64,000 nucleotides of DNA from Cephalotus follicularis (taxonomy: Eukaryota > Streptophyta > Magnoliopsida > Oxalidales > Cephalotaceae), in contig BDDD01000323.1 in assembly GCA_001972305.1 (NCBI GenBank), forward strand, positions 490,451-554,450, in the 5' to 3' direction. The notes beneath the pieces were generated by a model. The model saw nothing but the letters and a program-made list of their open reading frames with translations. It was not told where the DNA came from and did no database searches. The stretch's first letter is position 1, and every line of letters starts with the position of its first letter. Position numbers and translations under genes: made by a program. Below, in pieces: positions 1 through 11,668 of this stretch.

Positions 1-990
1 CTTATATGTTGACGACATACTTCTTATCGGAAACGATATTAGCATGATGTCGGAAGCTAAGACATGGCTATCCACAGTCTTCTCCATGAAAGACTTTGGA
101 GAAGCTTCCTATATCCTAGGGATAAGAGTTATCCGTGATAAACCGAATATGATGCTTGATTTATCCCAGTCTTTGTATATTGACAAAGTGCTGAAACGGT
201 TTAGCATTGAGAACTCCAAGAGGGGTGTTATACCTCTCTATCACGGAGTCTCGCTTTCTAAGCATATGTCTCCTAAGACCTTTGAAGAGAAGCAAATGAT
301 GATGCATATTCCTTATGCTTCAGCAATAGGAAGCATCATGTATGCTATGATGTGCACTAGACCAGATATCGTGTATGTTGTAAGTGTTACAAGCAGATAT
401 CAATCAGATCCAGGTGAACAACACTGTAAGGCTGTCAAGGACATCCTTAAATACCTTAATAGGACTAAGGATTTGTTCTTAATATATGGAGGACAATGTT
501 TGAATATTGAGGGTTATACTGACTCCAATTTTCAAACATATGTGGATGACTCTAGGTCTACATCAGGGTTTGTGTTCACCTTGAATGGTGGGGCAATGAG
601 TTGGAAGAGTTCCAAACAATCAATCACTGCAGATTCAGTCACTGAGGCTGAATATATTGCGACGTCTGAAGCTGCCAAAAAAGGTGTGTGGATGAAAAAG
701 TTCGTTGGAGATCTCGGTGTTGTCCCAACCATTGCAGATATGGTATCCATATACTGTGATAACAATGCGGTCATAGCAAGGGCCAAGGAACCAAGGTCAC
801 AGGCAAGATCAAAACACATTCTACGGCGGTTCCACTTAATACGAGAAATCGTAGAGAGAGGAGATATAAAAATGGAGCACGTTGCAGGGGAAGATAATAT
901 AGCAGACCCTTTGACTAAAGCACTGCCACAGGCTATCTTCAACAAGCATCAATCGGGTATGGGTTTAAGACATAATGGCAATTGGCTGTA
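1..990 (+). CDS. Ty1/Copia reverse transcriptase-RNase H, 3' end of element A
   Basis: The window opens inside the RT core: the YVDD active-site box is encoded within the first 20 bases. The reading frame continues through a typical Copia connection (SMKDFGEASYILGIRV) and a Copia RNase H (SWKSSKQSITADSVTEAEYI, then a KHILRRFHLIREIV segment) to a stop at 989-991. The element lies on the plus strand and is followed at once by a purine tract and its 3' LTR. The RT resembles that of the Copia at 42502-55475, so the two are probably of the same lineage but different families. Only the 3' part lies in the window, and this stretch reads open throughout. Confidence 0.93.
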
Positions 991-1005
991 GTCCTAGTGG
1001 GAGAT

Positions 1006-2640
1006 TGTTAGGGATAAGTCTTGAAAGCCATTGCAGTCTTGTAAACTTATCCCTGATATTCAATAAAGATGTGTTTTTCTACTATCTTGACTATGAGTTC
1101 ATTTTACTACTTTAATGTATGTTTAATTAAATAAATGTCCTAAGAACAGAGTTGGAGGACCAAGATATTGATGAGATCAAGATGTGGGAATTGGAACCTC
1201 GCCAAACTCTATTCTTAAAGCTTCCTGGTTGGAGGATTGGTAGTCGGGGAATACTCAATCCGGTTAGACCAACACGTCCTATACCAGCCGTTTGATAGGA
1301 TGACTGATCTCACATGTCATTTTGTAGTGACCATATGGTATACACGTAGGTGCCCAAATTATGATGGGTTCACTGAAGGTAACCTGCTTAAGAGATGTCT
1401 ATATGGAGTTTTACTACGTGTCAAACAGACATCCCTTATGGCAGCAGTGTAAGTGGTCCTTAGAGATGAGCCACCACTGGATATCTTGTGCATAAGATGC
1501 TACACTTTAATAATTCTTAAATACATCACCTAACCATGGAGAGTATATAGGCATTAGTTGGGTGTGGTAGGTTTATATATAGAGATATGTGAGTGCGCAA
1601 TAGTGGATCCACCATTCCCAGTAAAGGGAGGTTATGTTCAAGTTGATTAGTCGTTGGCAAGTTTAATCCCTAGCCAGGGTAGAAGTGATATCGTGAAGTG
1701 TATCCGATGTTACTAATGCATATTAGATAGGCACTTCTAATATGGTGTAGCTAACGACGTAAAATCACAAAGTTTCGCAAAATTAAACTATTAGGGTTTG
1801 ACACAATCCGTACCCTAGGTTTAATAAGAGCATTGACGGTGGAGGGACTAAACGTGCACGAACCTGCATCTTACGGTTCAAGCTAAAATTCATATTACCT
1901 GGGGGTCGGTATGCATTAATAGATGTCGATGCTGATCAATAGAATACCCGGGGCAGCTCAGATAGTCGGCCTCATGAATTTAATAGAATTAAAAGAGTTT
2001 AAATTCGAAATACCGGTTAGAATATTTTTCATGCGATTGAAAAATATTTTATCGGATAATCGCAGTGTCCGCAATTTATTCTATGGCCAGCGTGATAGTG
2101 AACCTAAAGGGTCATACACAATACAAGTGACGATCTCCTATACCGGGTTTAAGGAAAATTAAGTAGTGTACCACACTAATTAATAAATCATGAAGATGAT
2201 TTAAATGATAACTTAAAATCTTAGTATATATGCATGGTTGCCTTAAGTCATTTAAGCTAAGTCATTTTATTTTTCCTTCTCCTTACTAGCACTTAAGAGA
2301 AAAGAAAAAGAGAGCTTAAAAACCACCCAAAGGCTGAATCTATAGAGTAGAGAGAAAGAGTTCTCCTATACTCTTTTTGGCTTGGATAATCTTGAGAAGA
2401 CAAAGGAGATCTCTTCGTATGGACTTGCTTTAGAGACCATCTACTTTGGTGGTTGAAAGCTTGAAGTTAAAGTTTGGAGGAGGGACTTGAAGGAAGGAGA
2501 CTAGCATTTCATGTAAGTCTTTTGAAGTCCTTCTTTTTGCATGTTGATGACAACCTAGATATGGCATTAATAGGTCCTTGGAATGAGTTAATATGCAAGA
2601 ACATGTTCTTTTTTGTTGGCCGAATTTTTCAAGGCTTTGT
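1006..2640 (+). repeat. 3' LTR of Copia element A
   Basis: A purine-rich tract (AGTGGGAGAT, about 996-1005) directly precedes TGTTAGGGATAAG, the usual Copia junction of polypurine tract and LTR. The sequence is non-coding. Its layout matches the 2.5-kb LTRs at 42502 and 52929, including a late GACTTGAAGGAAGGAG block followed by a GTAAG splice-donor-like site near 2512. The right end is not clear: from about 2640 the sequence reads as minus-strand Gypsy. The boundary is therefore approximate. Confidence 0.7.
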
Positions 2641-4770
2641 GATCTTGCATGTTAATTCCAACATGCGACACCTTCAAGAACACGTGGTCACCATCTTCAA
2701 ATTCTAAAGCTCTGCGATGAACATCTACATACTTCTTCCGCCCATCTCGTGCTACTAGTAATCAGTCACGAATAAGCCTTACCTTCTCCAACGTGATCTG
2801 AATCATTTATGATCCCAAAAGAATTCTCTCGTGGAACTGATTCCAACAAACTGGCGATTGACACTTTCTACCATACAGTTCTTCATATGAGGCCATCTAA
2901 ATACCCTTATGATAGCTATTACTATAAGAGAACTCAATGAGAGGTAAATCATTATCTCAACAGCCTCCGAAGTCAATAACACATGCTCGAATTATGTCTT
3001 CTAATGTCTGTATTGTTCTGTCAGATAATGCATCAGTCTGTGGGTGAAAAATAGTGCTAAAATTGAACTGTGTACCCGTGGCTGCTTGTAACTTGATCTA
3101 AAAGGTAGAAGTAAAACGGCTATCTCTATTTGAGACTATGCTAACTGGGGCTCCATGAGGCCTGATGATCTCTTTAACAAATAATTGGGCAATCTATCCA
3201 AGGAATAAGTCATCCAAATCGGTATTAAGTGGGCCGACTTCGTTTGTCAATCGACCACAACCCATATAACATCGTGCTTGTTAGGTGTCAATGGCAATCC
3301 AAAGACAAAATCTATAGTGATATGTTCCCACTTCCACTCGAGAATAGGCAAGGGATGAAGCAAAGCCGTTGTTCCCTTGTGTTTTGCCTTAACTCGCTGA
3401 CAAGTTAGGCACCTCACAATGAATGTGGCAATCTCTCGTTTCATATCATTCAACCAATAATCGAGTTAAAGGTCATGGTACATCTTGATACTCCTAAGAT
3501 GAATGGAGAAATGGGATCTGTGTGCTTGAGATAGAAGCTTTTCCCTTAATTCGCTGTCCATTGGAACACATACTCTGTCTTGGTACCTCAACATACCATA
3601 TGTAGTCCGGGTAAAATCTAGTTTCAACTGTCCATCTGTGGCTATAGCTACCTTCAGCAACTCTGAATAAGAGAACTAAGCATCTCGGATCCGATCTAGC
3701 AAAGATGGTTGTGCATAAACCGAATAAAGTGTCATAGCAGCCATTTACGGCTCAAGGCATTCGTGACTACGTTCGCCTTCCCAATGTGATACTTAATATC
3801 ATAGTTGTAGTCATTCAGTAACTCAAACCACCTTCGCTGTCTCATGTTGAACTCTTTCTGTGAGAAGAGGTGCTTCAGACTCTTATGGTTCGTACAAACC
3901 ACAAACTTGGTGCCATAAAGGTAGTGACACCATTTGCAAAGAGCAAATATAATGGAAGCCAGCTTAAGATCATGCACTGGGTAGTTTTCTTCATGTGTAT
4001 TAATATTCTTGGATGCATAAGCAATAACTCTACCATACTATATAAGGACACATCAAAGTCCTTTTCCTGAAGCATATGTGTAAATCACGAAGCCTTTGTT
4101 TCCTTCTGGTAAAGCCAAGACATGAGCATAAATTAAACGTTCATTTAGCTCTTGAAAACTCCATTCATAGCCAGAATCCCATACAAAAGCTCCTTGTTTA
4201 TGAGTGAGTTGGCAATCCATGAAAAACCCTCGACAAATCCGCGGCAATAACTTGCTAGTCCCAAGAAACTACTGACTTTAGAAACATTTTATGGTCGTTT
4301 CCATTCTTTCATTGCTTCAATCTTTGACGGATCAACTGATAAAGTACTGTTGGATATGATATGCCCAAGAAAAGCAACCTTCTATAGCCAGATTCACACG
4401 TGTTGAACTTAGCATACATGTGACATTCTCTCAAAGTTTGCAACACTATATAAAGGTTATGGGCATGCTTCTCCTCGGTCTTAGAATAGACCAGGATGTC
4501 ACAATGAAGACTACTATGAACTAATCAAAGCAATGATTGAACACTCTATTCATCAAATCCATGAAAGCAGCAACTGCATTAGTCACGCCAAAAGGCATAA
4601 ATAGAAACTCATAATGGCCGTATCTAGATCTAAAAGAAGTCTTCAAAATATTCGACTATTTGACTTGCAGTTGGTGATAACCCGATCTCAAATCGAGTTT
4701 GAAAAATACTATAGCACCTCTCAGCTGGTCAAATAATTCATCAAAGGCTGTTGACAATCCAATTAGGGAG
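2640..4770 (-). mobile_element. Ty3/Gypsy remnant H (RT to integrase)
   Basis: Read on the minus strand, from right to left: an RT portion (about 4250-4760), RNase H (about 3732-4250; KSLKHLFSQKEFNMRQRRW, then a KANVVTNALSRK end), the integrase zinc-binding region and core (about 2880-3660; RCLTCQRVKAKHKGTT and WKWEHITIDFVFGLP), and the start of the integrase C-terminal region near 2650-2720. The order and motifs are those of plant chromovirus-type Gypsy elements, similar to the copies at 8412 and 59705 but clearly more diverged. It is an old fossil with roughly ten or more breaks. No LTR can be assigned to it here. Confidence 0.85.
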
Positions 4771-5806
4771 AGTAGACGGTAATCAGTCATCTCGCATCCT
4801 GACTAGGGTCACGAGGTAGCTATAATAGGAACAATCAAATCAAATCAATACAAGTCAAGTACATGTGCATGTTATAAGTCAATAGGCGACAAAGACCTAT
4901 CAGGGGGAACATACAGACATAAAGTCCTCTAATGGTCGGCCCGATTAGAAATCGCTAATCACCTATGATTGAAGGTAATCAAATAATCAAAGTCAATAAC
5001 AACCAGTGACAATATCATTAACCACTAGGCAACTGATATCTAATCAGCATGCTTAGCATGCGAACCTGAATAAGGAATCACTAGTATGCCTATGGTCTTA
5101 ATCATTCACTCTATCCCCAATGCGACTATTCTATCATTCATCATGACAAGTTGGTTAATGATAGTATGTGGTTAGATCAACTAGACAAGCAATCTAGAGG
5201 TCAATGAATTGGTTAGCCCATCGTGTCAATCGATCATGGTACACAATCAGTTGATCTGCAGAAAGATCAATACGACCTGCTTAACCAGAGAGAAAACAGT
5301 TCAAAAGGCTTGAGTGATCTCAAGAATCGATCCGGTCAAGCAGTTGTTTTGAGAATGATTGAAAATAATTTAGTTTATATAAAATAGGGCCTTAAGTGGC
5401 GACGCCTTCATACCTAGCTGCGATGCTTTGGGCTCCAAAATAGGTTACGTAAAAGGTGTACTAAGCGGTGACTCTTATAGGACAGCGCCTAGTGTCCACG
5501 CTAAGCACTGTCGATAGCGCTTTGCACCCAAAACGAAGCTATGTTAAGCGGCGATGGTTGATATTAAGCGTTAGTGCTTAATATCAAACTGTTAGCGCTT
5601 AACTTCAAAGCGTTGATGCTTTGATCGTGCTAGTCAGATTTCAAAGTATTTGCCATGCTAAGCGGAGATGCTCATGGGTAAAGCGTCGACGTTTAGACAG
5701 CACTGTGACATTTTCAGGTGAGTTTTTCAAACTATTTTCCAACGCAATCTTTACCAAATCATTGTCTATAGATTTTAGTAGTTTATATAAGTCTATTAGG
5801 GTCTAA
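4771..5806. repeat. Left half of an old LTR (J) split by the CACTA element
   Basis: Non-coding. Between 5390 and 5700 it carries GCG(T/A)CGACG-like short repeats set in AAGCGG / TTAAGCG phrases, the same kind of block as in the LTR segment at 56470-56715. The CACTA element begins at 5807, and the sequence to its right (29886-30485) continues with features expected of the same kind of LTR. I read 4771-5806 plus 29886-30485 as one decayed Gypsy-type LTR interrupted by the CACTA. The outer boundaries are not visible, so this is inference from pattern. Confidence 0.45.
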
Positions 5807-6155
5807 CACTACAAGAAAACATCCTTTTTGAAGCGCACCTTTTTGAAATGGACCACGCAGCCGTTTCAAAAAGGTATAATTTGAAACAGCCGCGTGGTCC
5901 GTTTAAAAAAGGTATAGCTTTTTGAAACGGTAACTATGTACCATTTCAAATAGGTATGCCCTTTTGAAACGGTAGATATTTACCGTTTCAAATAGGTATA
6001 CCTTTTTTAAACGGTGGATATCGTTTATACCTATTTGAAACGGTAACTATGCACATTTGAAAAAGGAATACCCTATTTGAAACGGTAACTATGCACCGTT
6101 TCAAAAAGGAATACCCTATTTGAAACGGTAGATAGTTACCGTTTAAAAAATCTAA
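5807..6155. repeat. Left terminus and subterminal repeats of the CACTA element
   Basis: The terminus CACTACAAGAAAAC is followed by more than a dozen copies of TTTGAAACGG or its complement CCGTTTCAAA, in both orientations. Many sit in a roughly 35-40 bp phrase such as TTGAAACGGTAACTATG. Arrays like this are where En/Spm-type transposases bind. The same core fills the other end at 29533-29870. Confidence 0.85.
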
Positions 6156-6471
6156 TGCCCCAATATATAATCATTCGACTCTCCTCTAACTCTCTTTATT
6201 TCTGAAGAAAGAAAAGGGAGAAGTGAAAGAAGAGAGGGAGAAAAATGTCGCTAAAGAGGAGACAGTGAGAGAGGCAGAGGAAAGAGAGAGGCATCGGGAG
6301 CAAGAAGATAAGAAAGAGTGAGAGTTCGGTAGAGAAAGAAAAGGAAAATGGAAATCGACGAAGAGAGAAAGGCGAGCGAGAAAGGGGGATAGTGGCTAGC
6401 TGTGGCAATTTCTGCCAACGTCGCCATCACCGTCGGCCGTTTGAAGATAGAAGACGAGCTAGCCTTGACTG
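6156..6471 (+). other. Purine-rich leader-like DNA inside the CACTA
   Basis: Strongly GA-rich on the plus strand from about 6195 to 6390, with no recognisable protein. It lies immediately before the MO25-like exon and may be the 5' untranslated leader captured with it. The minus-strand open frame across it is low-complexity (Ser/Leu/Phe-rich) and I do not call it a gene. Confidence 0.35.
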
Positions 6472-6561
6472 AAAACCCCGCAACAGGTTGTGAAGGTAAT
6501 CAAGGATAGCCTCAATGGGCTTGATACCAAAATTGTCGTTGAAGTTGAAGCCCTTGAAAAC
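6472..6561 (+). pseudogene. MO25-like protein, captured exon fragment
   Basis: The plus-strand translation begins KTPQQVVKVIKDSLNGLDTK and continues IVVEVEALEN. This matches the N-terminal region of plant MO25-like (calcium-binding protein 39-type) scaffold proteins, which start KTPxEVVKxIxDSLxxLDTKTVVEVKALEK. MO25 proteins are armadillo-like scaffolds that activate STE20/GCK-type kinases. The similarity stops at about 6561, where a GTGC donor-like site follows, as expected for the end of exon 1. The rest of the gene is absent, and the codons just upstream are not open with it. It lies directly before kinase exons of an unrelated gene inside the same CACTA, which points to capture. Identified from memory of the family, not from a search. 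Confidence 0.65.
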
Positions 6562-6710
6562 GTGCTTTCTTTAGCTCAGTTTTTGCTACATTTTGGTCCT
6601 GGTTTTCATTGTTTTGTTTCAATTTTGGATGTTGGCTAACTGGGTATGCCTCAAATTGGTTCGAATATCGAAATTATGATGTGAGTATCGATGATTATAT
6701 TCTGAGAATA

Positions 6711-6759
6711 GGAAGCCGAAGGGATGACCTTGAGTCATTGGCTTATACCCTAATATTCC
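6711..6759 (+). pseudogene. MUT9-like kinase exon piece 1 (left of the LTR insertion)
   Basis: Encodes GSRRDDLESLAYTLIF, the conserved C-lobe segment of MUT9-like/CK1 kinases. About 40 further bases upstream look like a more decayed part of the same exon. The exon is cut after ATTCC at 6755-6759 and resumes at 21868 with the same five bases. Confidence 0.85.
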
Positions 6760-7059
6760 TGTAACGACCCGCATTAATTTTTGGATAAATTGATGTTTGG
6801 GCCTTGGGGGAAATTTTTCTTTTTCCTTGGCTTGGGTTCGGTTTGGGCTTGGTGGCTTAAGGCCCTTTGGATATGTGTTATGTTATGTGTTAAGTGAAGA
6901 GTGAAGAAGGGATAAAGGGAAGATATTTTGTGTGGTGCCTTAGGAAGTGTGTGAAGCTTCTTGAAGAAGTTTTGTTAGTTGGTGTCAGTTGATTTTGGCT
7001 GATGTGAGTGACAGTTGCTCATTTCAATCAGTTTACGTTGGAAGAACAGTTGCTGAAGA

Positions 7060-7111
7060 TTTCTTTCTTTCTTCTTCTTTCTTTCTTCTTCTTTCTTTCT
7101 TCTTCTTCTTC
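7060..7111 (+). repeat. TTTC/TTC microsatellite
   Basis: An uninterrupted run of TTTC and TTC units inside LTR segment K. Confidence 0.9.
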
Positions 7112-7989
7112 ATTCTCCCTGAAGCTTTGTTCGTCATCTGAGGTTGGAACTTCCTTATCGTCTACGTGTTTAGCAAGGTGAGTGTTCTCCCCTCGGTTTG
7201 GTTATGGTGTGAAGCTTCGAAGGTAGAGTATCGGTTTGTGAGGCCGAGGAAGAGCTTGGTTGTAGTTCTTATGCATGTGTGTGGTTCATGCATGTTCCTC
7301 AGACGTTTGTTGGATAGTTATGGCTAAGCTGTTGTATGTTGATCTTGTGGCAGAGGATCCAGGCGCGGAGTCCACACAGCAAGGAAGCTAGCCAGAGGCT
7401 ACAGCTACTAGTGAGTGGGATGTTTCCTTTTCGATCAATTGATACTAAGAGTCTATTGTTTTATATGCCTTTCCATGATATTATCTTTGTCCAGGATTCT
7501 TCTCCTGTTGTCTTGTTGACTATTACATGTGAATACTGTTTTTCGAATGGAGTTGCTTAATGTCTTGGGTTGATGTGTTTCCCCTGTTATTGAGTATTCA
7601 TGATTTCTAATATCATGTTTTGTTTCCTCGGATACTAGTTACTGGTGCTTGGATGTGAATGAGGCTCATTATGGCTGATAGAGGAGTGGACATTCGATCC
7701 CAATTCCATTCAGCAGTGCCATTTTCTATGATGAGCTATTGGGTGTGACTGTGCCTGGGTTCCATATCCGGATCTGCTCATTTCGTTGGTCTATGATGGA
7801 ATGTTGTGTGGGGGCAGCCGAGGATCCACTACTTCTTTGGTCAGGACATGATGGAATCCTCAAACACAAGATTGCCGACCCGAGATGGTCTAAGTGGTGA
7901 TACGCTTACCTCTAAGTCGAAGTTCTCCTCTGTCATCTCGACAAGGGTGGAGTCGAGCTGTGATACGCGGGCCCCTTGGTCGATATTAG

Positions 7990-8180
7990 CGCTATATGAT
8001 TTCCGACGAGGTAGCTCCTCGATTGAAGTTCATATGGTGTAGTACTTGAACTCATGATTGCCTACGAGGGTGGGCTTGCGTAGCCCCTCGATCGAAGTTC
8101 ATGAAGTGATGTACGCCAACGTGTGATTACCGATGAAGGAGTGCTTGCGTAGCCCTTCCATCGATGTTCATACGGTGCTC
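7990..8180 (+). repeat. Three imperfect ~70-bp tandem units
   Basis: Units share the phrase GTAGCCCCTCGATCGAAGTTCAT followed by a variable GTG-rich stretch and TGATTRCC. They end near 8033, 8103 and 8173. Further on, TGGTTGCCGAGGTGGTTCC occurs twice, at about 8272 and 8371. The repeats lie within LTR segment K. Confidence 0.6.
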
Positions 8181-8411
8181 TGAAAGTGGGTATCTATATG
8201 CGTATATGAGGGATGTGTACAGTCCTGTAGCCCATGACCTCATTGATGGATTTCAGTGGAGCTGTTACTTGTGGTTGCCGAGGTGGTTCCGGCAGTGGAA
8301 ATGTGTGAGTATGATGTGTGCATGTATGTGTGGAATTGTGCATGTGATTGATACAATAACAATAGTCCTCTCTGGTTGCCGAGGTGGTTCCGGCAGTCAA
8401 AATACGCCCGA

Positions 8412-11400
8412 GTAGTTCCGGTTGTGCTCTCAGGTTTGCCACAATAACTCCTCGGGAAACCATGAACGGATTCCATCTCTGAAATTCCTCCAATAGCTTC
8501 CACTGTGAAACCATAGCTCCAGCAATCATCGCTTTGCGACTCAGCGCATCAGCCACTACATTGGCCTTTCCCGAGTGGTATTGGATATTGCAGTTGTAAT
8601 CATTGAAAAACTCCACCCATCGCCTCTGTCTCATGTTTAACTCCTTTTGGGAAAACAAATACTTCAAGCTCTTATGATCAGTGAAGATTTCAAACTGAGC
8701 ACCATAGAGGTAGTGCCTCAATTTCTGTAAAGCAAACACTATGGCTGCCAGCTCAAGGTCGTGTACAGGATAATTCTCCTCGTACGGTTTCAACTTTCTC
8801 GATGCGTATGCAATCACCCTATCATGTTGCATCAAAACGTATCCCAATCCTTTCCCAGAAGCATCTGTACAGACAGTAAAGCCTTCATTACCTTCTGGCA
8901 ATGCCAACACTGGAGCCGAAATCAATCGACTCTTCAACTCTTGGAAACTCGCTTCACAGGAATCATCCCACACAAAATTGGACTTCTTCTGAGTCAACTG
9001 TGTCAATGGTGTAGCAAGTTTCGAGAATCCCTCGATGAACCTCCGATAATAGCCGGACAATCCCAAGAAACTACGAACCTCCGTCACGTTCTTCGGTTGG
9101 GGCCAATCAACAATGCTCTCAATCTTTGAAGGATCCACAGACAATCCTTCACTCGACACAATGTGACCTAGGAACGTCACATGATCCAGCCAAAATTCGC
9201 ACTTGCTGAATTTGGCATACAGTTGTTCCTCCCGTAGTGTCGGCAGTACAATCCGCAAATGCTGCATGTGCTCCTCAACACTCTTCGAATAAATCAGGAT
9301 GTCGTCAAGAAAGATAACAACAAACTGATCCAGATAAGGTTGGAACACCCTGTTCATTAAGCACATGAAAGCTGCAGGAGCGTTAGTCAAACCAAATGGC
9401 AGTATCAGAAATTCATAGTGCCCATATTTGGTTCGAAATGCAGTTTTCTCCACATCGCCTTCTCTAATCCTCAACTGATGGTAACCTGCCCTCAGGTCAA
9501 GTTTAGAGTATACAGTTGATCCTTGCAACTGGTCGAACAATTCCTCAATATGTGGTAGAGGATACTTGTTCTTTACTGTCACCTGATTCAGTAGCCTGTA
9601 GTCAATGCATAGACGCATCGATCCATCCTTCTTTTTCACAAACAGAACCGGTGCTCCCCACGGTGATACACTCGGTCTGATGAAACCTTTGTCCAGGTAA
9701 TCTTGTAGTTGAACTTTTAACTCCTTCAGCTCAGCAGGAGCCATTCGGTACGGTGCTCTGGATATAGTAGCAGTTCCAGGCAGTAACTCGATGCTGAACT
9801 CCACATCTCTCTCCGGTGGCAACGAAGTGAGTTCATCTGGAAATACATCAGCAAATTCACATACAACAGGCACTTGTTCAATATTAGGCGTACCTTTTGT
9901 ATGATCAATCACATACGCCAAGTATCCCTCGCATCCTTGCTTGAGACACTTCTGCGCTCGGGTATACGAGATAATCGGAGCAGTAACATTCTTCTCCCCG
10001 ATAAACTTGCACTCCGGTCCATCTTGCAGGAAAAATGTCATCATCTTGTTGTAGCAATCAACACAAGCATGATGAGCATACAGCCAATCCATCCCCAAGA
10101 TTACATCAAAATCTCGGATAGGTAACACTATCAAGTCAGCGGATAGCTCATTCCCAGCTATCACGATTTCACAGTCCTTCATGACAGTGTCAGATAAAAG
10201 ACAAGTACCCGCAGGAGTACTCACTTCCAAAACATATGACAGTCTAGAAGCAACACCATGTAAATTGTGAGCAAACTTAGATGCAATGAATGAATGTGTA
10301 GCACCAGGATCAATCAGTGCATGAGCTAAGATGCCAGATATATGAATAGTACCTCCTACAACAGTAGTAGATTCTGGCACATCATCTTTGGATAAGGTAT
10401 AGACCCTACCTTTCATGATTCCCTTCCCGGTGTCTCTCCGCGGTTGAGTCGCCGCAGCACTGCCACTAGCGCCAGCATTCACTTGTTGGCCGCACACTTG
10501 CTCCCTTGTCATTGGGCAATTCATCACTACGTGACCTTGTGAACCACACCTCAAGCACTTTCCCGCCTTCTTCCAGCATTCAGACTCATCATGATTCGAA
10601 CGACCACAGAAGGTACATCCGCTTGCATTCTGTTGACAGCTGTGGCTAGGTGTCCTTGATCGCGTACGTTGAGCACTCCCTTGCCCCTTATTGTCAAATC
10701 TGGTTAACTTAGCAGGATTATTGTTTCCCTGCCCCCTTGACTGTGTAGCCTTCAATGGAATAACTCGAGATCGTTCTGCTCTCCTTTCATACGCGTCAGC
10801 TTCCAGAATCATTGCTCTTTCAGCAACGTCAACAAAAGATGTAAGCTGCAGCGCCAACAGTTTGGATTTGATATCGGGTCGAAGGCCTTTCAAGAACCTT
10901 CTGATCATCCGAGACTCACCCTCAACAAGATAAGGGGTGTGCCTTGCCAGCTCCATGAATCTAGTCTGGTATTAAGCTACCGTCATCTCTCCTTGACGTA
11001 ACTCTATCAGCTCTGTCTCCCGACGATCTCGTTCAATCTGCGGTACGTAAGTACCAAGAAACTCGGACTGGAATCTGTCCCAAGTCCTGTCAAGCCCACG
11101 GTTTTCCCATTTGGCCTCTGTCCTCTCCCACCAGTAAGTAGCTTCGCCCCACAGGCGGTATACAGCAAAACTGAGTCTCTGCTCATCTGTACAGTCCAGA
11201 GCAGTGAATATCTTTTCCAGATCTCCAATCCATCGCTCAGCAGCAGTAGCATTTAGCTCTCCATTAAAGGTTGGAGGATTCTGTCGCATGAATCGCTCCA
11301 GGTCTCTGCCAAAGTTGCCGACATGATTTACTTCAGGAACGCACTGTCGGGCTTGAGTAGCCTCATACATCTGTCGCATTTGCTCCATGTTTGCTGCATT

Positions 11401-11668
11401 GGCTTGGATCTATTGTTGAAAGAGATCAGCCATGCGCTCGAAGTTGCTCCTCTCATCGTGTACTGGAGGGACATTCACCTCCGGGGCATCCTCGTGAACA
11501 GGCGGGGCATCATTCATCTCGTCAGCTCTACGCCTCCCACGTCTACCTATTCTTCGGTCCATTATGTTTCCTATACGGAATGACAAAAATCATTAGGAAA
11601 CATGTCACTTAATTTTCGAGAAACTTATCCCAGCTTAGCATATATGGAATATGCTCTGATACCATGCT
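8412..11668 (-). mobile_element. Ty3/Gypsy chromovirus G1, gag-pol region
   Basis: Minus strand. Gag starts at 11562 (MDRR, Arg-rich) with a retrotransposon-gag domain (about 10980-11390; AERWIGDLEKIF and LRQGEMTVA), then a zinc knuckle ([15 protein letters not shown], about 10510-10560), an aspartic protease ([12 protein letters not shown], about 10290), RT (about 9150-9780; [20 protein letters not shown] and FLDDILIYS) and RNase H (about 8545-8900; [19 protein letters not shown]). A long open stretch covers most of this. The element is the same family as 59705-63732, with very similar protein. It is broken, with few breaks in the part seen. Integrase is not seen here: at about 8412 the sequence changes to LTR segment K. 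Confidence 0.93.
11651..11664 (-). promoter_or_regulatory. tRNA-iMet primer-binding site of Gypsy G1
   Basis: The minus strand reads TGGTATCAGAGCAT, complementary to the 3' end of plant initiator methionine tRNA. It lies 4 bases from the inner end of the 5' LTR at 11669. Confidence 0.9.

Larger units (their letters stand above)
6760..8411 (+). repeat. LTR-like segment K (TGTAACGACCC start)
   Basis: Begins with the TGTAACRCCC-type start common in chromovirus LTRs. Its opening, including AATTTTTGG and a GGGCTTGG/GGCCCTTTGG region, resembles the plus-strand LTR at 38973. It contains a CTT/TTC-rich leader (7060-7111) followed by a donor-like CAAG/GTGAGT near 7178, and direct repeats near its right side. 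No protein is supported. The end near 8411 is where minus-strand Gypsy coding sequence starts; no CA boundary or primer site is evident. Confidence 0.5.

Noticed and set aside
6196-6408. Minus-strand open frame rich in Ser, Leu and Phe
   Set aside because: It is the complement of a GA-rich tract, is low-complexity, and matches no family.
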